The translations under genes and the position numbers were made by a program. Shown in pieces: positions 57,488-64,000 of a DNA stretch of 64,000 nucleotides (positions within the stretch are counted from its first letter, which is position 1; each line of letters begins with the position of its first letter). The notes beneath the pieces were generated by a model. It was not told where the DNA came from. It made no database searches and saw only the letters and a list, made by a program, of their open reading frames with translations. Source of the stretch: Kitasatospora humi (GTDB taxonomy: Bacteria; Actinomycetota; Actinomycetes; Streptomycetales; Streptomycetaceae); assembly GCF_020907985.1 (NCBI RefSeq), contig NZ_JAJJPA010000003.1:124001-188000 (forward strand), written 5' to 3'.

Positions 57488-57867
57488 GGCGCCATGTTGC
57501 GTCCTGAAAGCTGGTCCAGGCTCGCGGGTGGGAGTCCCGTCCGGGTAGACACCGGAGTGCCCGGTAGCAGGTCCCGGTTCGTCGTGGAGACGCGGCGGGC
57601 TGAGCGGGATGTCAAGAGCCTCTTCGGAGGGAGCAAGCACGCGGGCCGTAGCGTCAAGCGAACCTTGCAGCCTCGTCACACGTACAGCGGAGAAGCCGAG
57701 CCCGTCATGCCGGGGCGAAGGCCACGTCCCAGGGGCCCTGTTCCGGGGTCAGCCCTTGGGGTTCTCCCGGGGTACGGAGGGCGGCACGTGTGCACAGTCT
57801 GGGCCGGAACAGGAGAGACCCGTCTGACCACGCCTTTCGTCGGGCAAGAGACCGGACGTATAAGCCG

Positions 57868-59367
57868 ATGGTGAAGTCGTCCGGAGGGCAGCGGGAGTCC
57901 GATGGGGTCGTAGTACCGCTGATCGGTGTGCAACACAACGCGCCAGGAGGGAAGGGCCCCAACTTTGATCACGCTCGTGGCGGAGGTAAGCGCGAGGGCA
58001 TGGCCGGAGAGAGTCCGGTCAACTACCCCGGCGGGGGAGACTCCGTCGTAGTGGACGGACGTGCGTCCGTCCTGAAAGTGCGACAACTTCAACGCGCGCT
58101 ATGGACTGCGGCCAAGCAGTCGCCGGAGCGGCGTTTCCACGCCCTGTACGACCGTGTCCACAGGGGTGACGTCCTGTGGGAGGCGTGGGAGCGGGTCCGG
58201 GCCAACAGAGGGAGCGCTGGGGTGGATCGGGTCACCCTGGAGTTCGTGGAGAACCGGTACGGGGTTGGCCGGATGCTCGGCGAACTCCAGCAGGCTCTCC
58301 GCTCAGGCACGTATCGTCCCGCGCCGGCCAGGCGCGTGGACATCCCGAAACCACAGGGTGGCAAGCGGCCGCTGGGCATTCCCACGGTGCGCGACAGGGT
58401 GGCCCAGCAGGCGGCGAAGATCGTCCTGGAGTCGGTGTTCGAGGCGGATTTCCTGCCGTCCTCGTACGGGTACCGGCCCAGGCGGTCGGCGTTGCAGGCG
58501 ATGGAGCGTCTTCGGACGGGCTTCATCGAGGGCCGCTGTGTCGTCGTGGAGTTCGACATCCGCAACTTCTTCGGCGAGATCGACCACGGTCGCCTCCTCG
58601 CGGAAGTCGGTCGGCGGGTGTCGGACCGCAGGGTGCTCAAGCTGCTGCGGTTGTGGCTTCAGGCGGGTGTGATGGTGGACGGGGAGGTTCGGCGGACGGT
58701 CGCCGGGACTCCGCAGGGCGGGGTGATCTCACCTCTGCTGGCCAACATCTACCTGCACGTCCTGGACGCCGAGCTTGCTCGGCGAGGTGTCGGTGAGCTG
58801 GTCCGGTACGCGGACGATGGTGTCGTTCTGTGTCGGTCGGTGGCCAATGCCCAGGTGGCCTTGGCGGCGGTCGGGGAGATCCTCGGCTCGTTGGGGCTGG
58901 AGCTTCATCCGGATAAGACGAAGGTGGTCGACCTCAGAGAGGGCCGGGAAGGACTCGACTTCCTCGGCTGCCACTTCAGAGCCCGCTTCTCGGGCCGGAT
59001 GTGGGAGAAGTACCGTAAGCGGCGCTTCTACCTGCATCGCTGGCCGTCACAGGCGGCGATGAAGCGACTCCGGGAGAAGGTCCACGACAGGACCGACCGC
59101 CGCCGGTCGGGATGGGATATCCGTGACGTGATCGCGGAGTTGAATCCGATCCTGCGCGGCTGGGGCGCCTACTTCCGAACCGGGAACGCCGCCCGGAAGT
59201 TCAGACAGGTCGATGCCTACGTGGTGTGGCGGCTTCGCAGCCTCATGGTGAAGAAGCGGGGTCGCAACCTGCGTGCAGGGCAGGCCGCGGTCTGGACGGA
59301 AGAGTGGTTCAACGGGCACGGCCTGCACCGCCTGCGGGGCACCATCCGCTATCCGAAGACCGCGTAA
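57868..59367 (+). CDS. ltrA: Group II intron reverse transcriptase/maturase
   Basis: A multifunctional intron-encoded protein of 499 residues. RT blocks in order are ANRGSAGVDRVTLEFVE, VDIPKPQGGKRPLGIPTVRD, FDIRNFFGEIDH, TPQGGVISPLLANIYLHVLD and the catalytic YADD in LVRYADDGVVLC. The maturase/GIIM part follows (IAELNPILRGWGAYFRTGN). It ends EEWFNGHGLHRLRGTIRYPK with no HNH endonuclease, so the intron is of an endonuclease-less type. The ATG at 57868 is the longest likely start; one at 58000 is also possible. Intact, so probably mobile. Confidence 0.93.
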   Translation: MVKSSGGQRESDGVVVPLIGVQHNAPGGKGPNFDHARGGGKREGMAGESPVNYPGGGDSVVVDGRASVLKVRQLQRALWTAAKQSPERRFHALYDRVHRGDVLWEAWERVRANRGSAGVDRVTLEFVENRYGVGRMLGELQQALRSGTYRPAPARRVDIPKPQGGKRPLGIPTVRDRVAQQAAKIVLESVFEADFLPSSYGYRPRRSALQAMERLRTGFIEGRCVVVEFDIRNFFGEIDHGRLLAEVGRRVSDRRVLKLLRLWLQAGVMVDGEVRRTVAGTPQGGVISPLLANIYLHVLDAELARRGVGELVRYADDGVVLCRSVANAQVALAAVGEILGSLGLELHPDKTKVVDLREGREGLDFLGCHFRARFSGRMWEKYRKRRFYLHRWPSQAAMKRLREKVHDRTDRRRSGWDIRDVIAELNPILRGWGAYFRTGNAARKFRQVDAYVVWRLRSLMVKKRGRNLRAGQAAVWTEEWFNGHGLHRLRGTIRYPKTA

Positions 59368-59389
59368 CCATGTCAAGAAGATCATCGGT

Positions 59390-59422
59390 AAGCCGTGTGC
59401 GGGAAAACCGCACGCACGGATT
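59390..59422 (+). ncRNA. Group II intron domain V
   Basis: A 33-nt hairpin, AAGCCGTGTGCGG, GAAA loop, then ACCGCACGCACGGATT, in the classic domain V form with a two-part stem and a GNRA tetraloop. It contains the catalytic AGC triad (A-G-C at 59391-59393). It lies 22 bases after the RT stop, as in most bacterial introns. Confidence 0.88.
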
Positions 59423-59474
59423 GAAAGGGGACGGAGGAACCGGGCCCGACAGGGCACCGCGCCTCCAACTACCA

Positions 59475-60059
59475 ATGAGCGAATCCCCCTCCCACGTCGT
59501 CCTGGACGCCAAGGGCCTGCGAGCCCTCGCCCACCCGGTCCGGGTCCAACTGCTCGGCCTGCTGCGCCGGCACGGCGCCTCCACCGCCACCAAGCTGGCC
59601 ACCGGGCTCGGACTCACCTCCGGCGCGACCAGCTACCACCTGCGCCGGCTCGCCGCCGCCGGTTTCGTCATCGAGGACACCGAGCGCGGCAACGCGCGCG
59701 AGCGCTGGTGGCGGGCCGTGCACCTGATGACCAGCCTCAACGAACTCGAACTGGCGAACAGCGAGGCCGGCCAGGCGTACCTCCAGTCCGTGGTCGCCGC
59801 CCTCAGCCGACGGGTCCAACGCGTCGTCAACGAGCTGCCGACGATGGCCGATCCATGGCGGGACACCTTCGACCTCAGCGACTGGTCGCTGCGCCTGACG
59901 CCCGAGGAGGCGCACCAGCTGAACGCCGAACTGGTCGCGGTGGTCCGTCGCTACCGCCGCGACCTGCCCGACACCGCCGAGGCTGCGCCGGCCGGCACCG
60001 CGCGCATCGGCCTGATCATCCAACAGATCCCGGAGCTTCCGGACGGGGACCAGGAGTGA
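59475..60059 (+). CDS. ArsR-type HTH regulator interrupted at its start by the intron
   Basis: A 194-residue winged-helix regulator. The HTH is LRALAHPVRVQLLGLLRRHG, then TKLATGLGLTSGATSYHLRR with wing VIEDTERGNARERWWRAVH. A helical C-terminal half probably dimerises or binds ligand. The ATG at 59475 uses AT from the intron's last bases and G from the exon; splicing would supply a replacement AT. Its stop overlaps the MFS start, so it likely controls that exporter. The unspliced RNA also has this ATG but a long leader and no native promoter spacing. Confidence 0.83.
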   Translation: MSESPSHVVLDAKGLRALAHPVRVQLLGLLRRHGASTATKLATGLGLTSGATSYHLRRLAAAGFVIEDTERGNARERWWRAVHLMTSLNELELANSEAGQAYLQSVVAALSRRVQRVVNELPTMADPWRDTFDLSDWSLRLTPEEAHQLNAELVAVVRRYRRDLPDTAEAAPAGTARIGLIIQQIPELPDGDQE

Positions 60060-61462
60060 AGTCGTCGGCCTGGATACCGGGTCCGCTGACCCGGCTGCTC
60101 ATGGCCAACGGTGTCTCCTTACTGGGCACCCGGGTCGCCGCCATCGCCCTGCCGTGGTTCGTCCTGGTCACCACCGGCAGCGCGGCCCGCACCGGCCTGG
60201 TCGCCGCCTGCGAGTTGACGCCGTACGTGGTCTCCAAGGCGCTGAGTGGGCCGCTGGTCGATCGGTTGGGGGCCCGCAGGACCTCGGTCGCCGCCGACCT
60301 GTTCAGTGCCGTCGCCGCCGGTCTGGTGCCGCTGCTGCACGCAGCGGGTCTGCTCTCCTTCCCGCTGCTGCTGGTGATCACCGCGGTGCTGGGCACCATG
60401 CGCGGACCGGGCGACCTCGCCAAGTACGTGATGGTGCCGGAACTCGCCGAGCGTGCCGGGCAACCGCTGGAACGGGCCAGCGGGATGGTCTCGGTGGCGG
60501 AACGGCTGGCCCAGGGCGCCCTCGGGCCGGCGGTCGGCGGCCTGCTGGTGACGCTCTGCGGGCCGATGACCGCGGTGCTGGTGAACGCGGGTTCCTTCGT
60601 GGTGGTCGCGGCGGCCGTCGGCCTCGGCCTGCCGCAGGGCAGCGGCGCGCCCGCTGGATCGGGCGTACCCGCTGGGTCGGCCGAGTCCGTGACGGAAGCC
60701 GGCGCGACCGGCGGCCAGGCACCAGAGGTCGGCTACTGGCGGCAGTTCGGCGAGGGGCTGGCCTTCCTGCGCTCCGATGGCCTGCTGCTCGCCCTCACGG
60801 CCATGGTCGCCTTGACCAATCTGCTGGACGCGGCGTTCAGTTCGGTGCTGCTGCCGGTCTGGGTCGAGCGGTCGGACCACGGCGCGAGCGTGCTCGGCCT
60901 GCTGTTCGCGGTGAGCGGTTTCGCCGGCGTGGGCGGCAGCCTGATCGCCGCGGCCGCCGCCCACAAGCTGCCGCGCCGACCGGTCTTCTTCCTCGCCTTC
61001 CTGTTCGCCGGAGCACCCCGGTTCGTCGCGCCGGCCCTCGGGCTGCCGCTGCCGGCGGTCGTGCTGGTCTTCCTCTGCAACGGCTTCTCCGCCGGTTTCC
61101 TCAACCCGATCCTGGGCGCGATCGAGTACGAGCGGATCCCGCGTCACATGCTCGGCCGCGTGGGCGCGATCGGTGACGCGGTCAGCTGGGCCGGTGTTCC
61201 GCTGGGCGGGATCCTCGGCGGGGTCGTGGTGGGCGCCGTCGGCCTGGTGCCGGCGCTGCTGATCGGCGGCACCGCCTACGCACTGGTCACCAACCTGACC
61301 GGCCTGCGGCCCGAGTGGCGCGCCATGAACCGCAGATCCGACGAATCCCGGACGGTGGAGGCGTCGGGGACCGCAGGAGCCTCAGGCGCCCCCGAAAGGC
61401 CGGAGGTGGCGGAGGTCTCTGCGACCCCGGGGACGTCAGAAGTGCCCTGGGACCTCAGGTGA
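60056..61462 (+). CDS. MFS transporter
   Basis: A 468-residue major facilitator resembling the macrolide-efflux-like group. The N-terminal half has LLMANGVSLLGTRVAAIALP and the loop LSGPLVDRLGARRTSVAADL. A Gly/Ala/Ser-rich cytoplasmic loop lies in the middle (residues 205-230). A hydrophilic C-terminal tail of about 45 residues is rich in Glu, Ser and Ala. The GTG start overlaps the ArsR stop as GTGA with GGACCAGGA as ribosome site. Substrate unknown. Confidence 0.87.
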   Translation: MKSSAWIPGPLTRLLMANGVSLLGTRVAAIALPWFVLVTTGSAARTGLVAACELTPYVVSKALSGPLVDRLGARRTSVAADLFSAVAAGLVPLLHAAGLLSFPLLLVITAVLGTMRGPGDLAKYVMVPELAERAGQPLERASGMVSVAERLAQGALGPAVGGLLVTLCGPMTAVLVNAGSFVVVAAAVGLGLPQGSGAPAGSGVPAGSAESVTEAGATGGQAPEVGYWRQFGEGLAFLRSDGLLLALTAMVALTNLLDAAFSSVLLPVWVERSDHGASVLGLLFAVSGFAGVGGSLIAAAAAHKLPRRPVFFLAFLFAGAPRFVAPALGLPLPAVVLVFLCNGFSAGFLNPILGAIEYERIPRHMLGRVGAIGDAVSWAGVPLGGILGGVVVGAVGLVPALLIGGTAYALVTNLTGLRPEWRAMNRRSDESRTVEASGTAGASGAPERPEVAEVSATPGTSEVPWDLR

Positions 61463-61543
61463 TGCACGGCCTCGCCACTCAGTTCCGGCATGGCGACGAC
61501 CTGATCCATCCACCCTGACCTGATCCATTCACCCTGATCGCGC

Positions 61544-61573
61544 CTGCCGCGCGGCGCGCCCGCCGCGCGGCAG
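61544..61573. terminator. Bidirectional terminator
   Basis: A perfect 13-bp stem (CTGCCGCGCGGCG with its complement) with a four-base CGCC loop lies between the converging MFS and PI-PLC genes. A 19-bp direct repeat (CTGATCCATYCACCCTGA-like) precedes it at 61501-61538. Confidence 0.8.
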
Positions 61574-61601
61574 CCACGAGCGAGCCTTGCGAACGCGCGA
61601 G

Positions 61602-62516
61602 TCAGACACCGAAGTTGAGGCCGTACCAGGCGGCCGGGGAGGTCGCGGTGACGAAGTCCATCGGGACGACGCCCAGTGCCGGGCGGCTGCCGTGGTCCAG
61701 CCCCGGCAGGTAGCCGGAGAGCTCGGAGTTCATCGCGTCGGCGGCCTGCTGCGGCCACAGGCCCCAGCCGGAGGACGAGGTGAAGGTGATGAAGAGCCGC
61801 TGCGGATCGGTGGCGGCTCCGGCCGCGTTCAGATGGGCTTGGACTTCGGGCCACTTGCGGGAGTAGAAGTCGAAGATGGTGCCGATGTCGTAGTCGTCCT
61901 CCAGGTCCGTCAGCGGACCGTTCCAGCCGATGCCCGGCAGGCCGCCGTTGTCCGCGAGCAGCACCACCCGGCCGCGCACCTCGCCCAGGGCGGGGATCCG
62001 GTCCTCCATCCAGAACAGGCCTGGCCAGCGACTGAGGTAGGTGTCGAAGACGGCCGCGAAGTCCGCGTCGGAGACCGTGGAGTACTCCTGCTTGACCCGC
62101 ATCAGCACGGTCTCACCGGGGTGTTGGGCGAGGAATGCCTGGCAGTCGTTGAGGATGTCGCCGAAGAAGACGTTCTGGAAGAACTGCGAGTGGTGGATCG
62201 CGAAGACGCCGTTGATCGCCCGGCAGCGCATGTCCAGGAAGCGGATCCCGGCGCCGAGTTGGTCGGGCACGGACAGGTTCTGGCACTGGACGAGCGGGCC
62301 GCCGTAGAGCGCGCAGGTCTCATGGGTGCCGGGCAGGGTCAGCCGGGCCAGTGGTGAGCTGTCGGGCAGCGCGGCCAGCCAGTCGGCACCGCCGGGCAAC
62401 GATGCGGCGCGGGCGGTGCTGAGGGCGCCGAGCCCGGCCAGCGCACCCGCTGCGCCGAGCACGACCGCGGAGCGGGTGAAGTCGCGCCGACTCAGTTGAG
62501 GTCCGGTCAGGTCCAT
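61602..62516 (-). CDS. Secreted phosphatidylinositol-specific phospholipase C-like protein
   Basis: A 304-residue exported PI-PLC-like phosphodiesterase. A twin-arginine signal (SRRDFTRSAVVLGAAGALAG ... ARA) covers about the first 40 residues. The X-domain follows, with the two catalytic histidines in LPGTHETCALYG and FAIHHSQFFQNV. Also seen are GAGIRFLDMRCR and RGRVVLLADNGG. It should cleave phosphatidylinositol or a related phosphodiester outside the cell without calcium. The ATG at 62516 with GGGAG upstream is preferred over a longer frame that overlaps the intergenic region. Confidence 0.86.
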   Translation of the reverse strand: MDLTGPQLSRRDFTRSAVVLGAAGALAGLGALSTARAASLPGGADWLAALPDSSPLARLTLPGTHETCALYGGPLVQCQNLSVPDQLGAGIRFLDMRCRAINGVFAIHHSQFFQNVFFGDILNDCQAFLAQHPGETVLMRVKQEYSTVSDADFAAVFDTYLSRWPGLFWMEDRIPALGEVRGRVVLLADNGGLPGIGWNGPLTDLEDDYDIGTIFDFYSRKWPEVQAHLNAAGAATDPQRLFITFTSSSGWGLWPQQAADAMNSELSGYLPGLDHGSRPALGVVPMDFVTATSPAAWYGLNFGV

Positions 62517-62796
62517 GAAGGAACTCCCTTGGTAGCCGTGCGGGTTCGCCGATACTGGCATGCACATTATTGGGGGAGTGGGGCCCTGCGCACAGAGGGC
62601 GGTACGGGCTGACGGAGAGAGCGTCGGCTGCCGGCTACTGGTGAGCCGCCGCATCACGATCAGCCCCACCCGATCCGCCTGGCTCTACGGCTGCTCGGTC
62701 AGGCTGCCACCCAACCGTGCAGCACGGCATCGACACGGTGATGAGTGCCACGCCCTGCCCCGGACCGACCGGGTTCGGGGCGGTTCAGGGACCGGT

Positions 62797-63471
62797 TCAG
62801 GAGCCGGTCGGCGCGGTGCCGGCGTGCTGGACCACCGGCAGGGCTGCCTTCGCGTAGTCGGCCATCCGGTCGAAGACCGAGGTGAGAAGCTGGTCCGTGA
62901 GCGGGGTGGTGCTGGAGACGTCCACCTGCACCGTGAGCCACAGGTTGCTCTGCCGCACCACCAGCGTGAGCGTCTCGACGGTCGGCATGGACACCTTGTT
63001 GATGAAGCGGAACGCTTCGGTTCCCACGCCTGGCACCGGGGTTGTGGCGGCGTCCTTCGCGAGCTCGTCCCGGTCCGTGCCCTGCTCGGTCGGGAGCTCC
63101 GTCTTCGAGGTGTCGACGTCGTGCCAGAATGTCAGCTTGGTCTCGACCGTGCCTCCTGGCTTCGAGTAGTCGGGCGTTCCGTTCATCTGGTGGCCGACGT
63201 CCTGTCGGCAGTCGACCGTCTGCTCCGTGTCCGTGGCGGAGGTTGTGTTGCCGATGGTGTTCGTATCGGTCGGCGCTCCCAGGGGGTCGGCGAAGGATGC
63301 ATAGCTCAGGAGTTTGCAGGTTGCGGTGAGCCCTGCGGGGACGCGGAACGCCCCGGGCCCGGAGGAGTCGGCGACGTCCGCCGACCCGGTCGACTTCGCG
63401 CTGTCGCACGCGGTGGCGGTACCGGCGAAGAGCAGTGCCACGGCCAGCGCGGCGAGCTGACGTCTCATCAT
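62797..63471 (-). CDS. Putative lipoprotein, 224 aa
   Basis: A 224-residue exported protein with a lipoprotein signal: MMRRQLAALAVALLFAGTAT followed by AC, giving Cys22 as the likely lipidated residue, then a Ser/Gly/Asp linker. The mature part has one central domain with RVPAGLTATCKLLSYASFAD and two further cysteines able to form a disulfide. No family is recognised with confidence; it resembles the many DUF3558-like lipoproteins of actinomycetes in size and layout. Convergence or operon partners are not obvious. Confidence 0.72.
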   Translation of the reverse strand: MMRRQLAALAVALLFAGTATACDSAKSTGSADVADSSGPGAFRVPAGLTATCKLLSYASFADPLGAPTDTNTIGNTTSATDTEQTVDCRQDVGHQMNGTPDYSKPGGTVETKLTFWHDVDTSKTELPTEQGTDRDELAKDAATTPVPGVGTEAFRFINKVSMPTVETLTLVVRQSNLWLTVQVDVSSTTPLTDQLLTSVFDRMADYAKAALPVVQHAGTAPTGS

Positions 63472-63765
63472 GGCGGCAGCGTAACGGCGATCACCGACGG
63501 GCGGCGGGGCGTTTCCGTGACACCGTGACAGGCTGCCCTGCTCCGCTACTGCTTGGAGTTCGCTGAGTACGGCTCCCAGGGTCGGCTGCGCCGCGCCACC
63601 GGGGCGGCACCGTTGAAGGCACTGGACCAAACGTGCGCGACAGGGTGCCCCGCCCGGAGGCGTGCCGAACTGCCCGTGCACGCCTCGGCCGAGGAACTCC
63701 TGCGGGTGCAGCACGCACAGCAGTTGGACCGGCAGCTCGACCTGTGCGGTCGGGCCGTCGCCGAC

Positions 63766-64000
63766 CAGGAGACCGGCAGAACGGCGGCTGCCTCGCGGGA
63801 GGGGAACGGGCAGGGCCAGAGGCGAGCCAATCGCTCAGCTCTGACTGGACGTTGGGGCTCGCCGCGGCTGCCCCGGCCTCGATCGGGATGAGCGCGTCGA
63901 CTCGCTCGGGGTGGGTGGCGGCGGTGAGCATGGCGGTGTGGCCACCAAGTGACTGGCCGACCAGTACGGCCTCGCGCAGGTCAAGCGCCTCCAGAACCGT
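63766..64000 (-). pseudogene. Alpha/beta hydrolase fragment with frameshift (runs off the window)
   Basis: The minus strand from the window edge reads LEALDLREAVLVGQSLGGHT, containing the nucleophile elbow GQSLGG, then ATHPERVDALIPIEAG and SPNVQSELSDWLAS. The hydrolase-like reading then shifts frame by one base near 63830 (WPCPFPSREAAAVLPVSW) and fades into unrelated sequence. The upstream part lies beyond 64000, so the protein's start is not visible. I call it a decayed hydrolase; a sequencing error remains possible. Confidence 0.55.

Larger units (their letters stand above)
57496..59476 (+). mobile_element. Group II intron
   Basis: A retroelement of about 2 kb: structured RNA of about 370 nt, an intron-encoded reverse transcriptase, then domains V and VI. 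The 5' end reads GTTGCGTCC, close to the GUGYG consensus. The 3' end AACTACCAAT follows a domain VI stem (GGAGG ... CCTCC with a nearby unpaired A). Joining the flanks across these limits gives GGCGCC-AT-GAGCGAATCC, an intact ArsR start codon. Boundaries are inferred and could be off by several bases; the element itself is certain from the RT and domain V. Confidence 0.82.

Noticed and set aside
62560..63528. 322-codon plus-strand frame over the lipoprotein
   Set aside because: Antisense to a gene with a clear lipoprotein signal; the translation is His/Gly/Arg-rich without features.
63553..63891. Plus-strand 112-codon frame near the window end
   Set aside because: No ribosome site or recognisable domain, and it is opposite the hydrolase remnant; insufficient support.

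Overview
This is a high-GC window with GTG starts, four-base ATGA/GTGA gene overlaps, the sporulation regulator WhiA and an RbpA-family RNA polymerase-binding protein. It suggests a sporulating actinomycete of the Streptomycetaceae (Streptomyces or a close relative). As I recall it, the order uvrA ... uvrC-rapZ-yvcK-whiA-gap-pgk-tpiA-secG ... pgl-opcA-zwf-tal-tkt-ctaB ... ctaA ... sufR-BD-fdx-C-S-U-T is the conserved chromosomal core order of that family.

Region by region. 1-10,260: end of uvrA, a Rieske lipoprotein, uvrC-rapZ-yvcK-whiA, then the lower-glycolysis cluster gap/pgk/tpiA with secG and the RbpA-family gene. 10,262-17,027 (minus): pentose-phosphate operon tkt-tal-zwf-opcA-pgl. 17,466-21,474: heme O synthase ctaB, heme A synthase ctaA, two conserved genes of unknown role and a glycosyltransferase. 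21,878-23,710: a secreted-protein gene and an ABC transporter pair; the secreted gene and the permease converge and both look truncated at one junction. 23,870-30,626: the SufR-controlled iron-sulfur assembly operon. 30,759-36,833: a Uma2-type protein, an MFS exporter, a 59-bp tandem-repeat array and three poorly characterised genes. 36,913: tRNA-Val(CAC). 37,144-41,606: proline catabolism (PucR-type regulator, P5C dehydrogenase, proline dehydrogenase).

41,521-47,869 is a small integrative element of about 6.3 kb. It lies in the 3' end of the proline dehydrogenase gene and is flanked by 86-bp direct repeats of that gene end, 51 bp of them identical. It carries a frameshifted tyrosine integrase with an unusual C-terminal extension, a Nudix hydrolase, an NsdA-like HTH/TPR regulator, and a rightward set of small genes with no recognisable replication or transfer function.

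The remainder (47,962-64,000) is accessory. It holds a GPP34/RHH/SPFH operon behind a perfect 16-bp palindrome, a protein methyltransferase, two regulator-exporter pairs, an alpha/beta hydrolase, a VOC protein with a WYL regulator, and a WhiJ-type locus (XRE regulator, two near-identical DUF397 proteins, divergent ATPase). A group II intron of about 2 kb appears to split the start codon of an ArsR-type regulator. The window ends with a PI-PLC-like exported protein, a lipoprotein and a decayed hydrolase. Assignments rest on motifs and gene order read from the sequence. No database search was possible.
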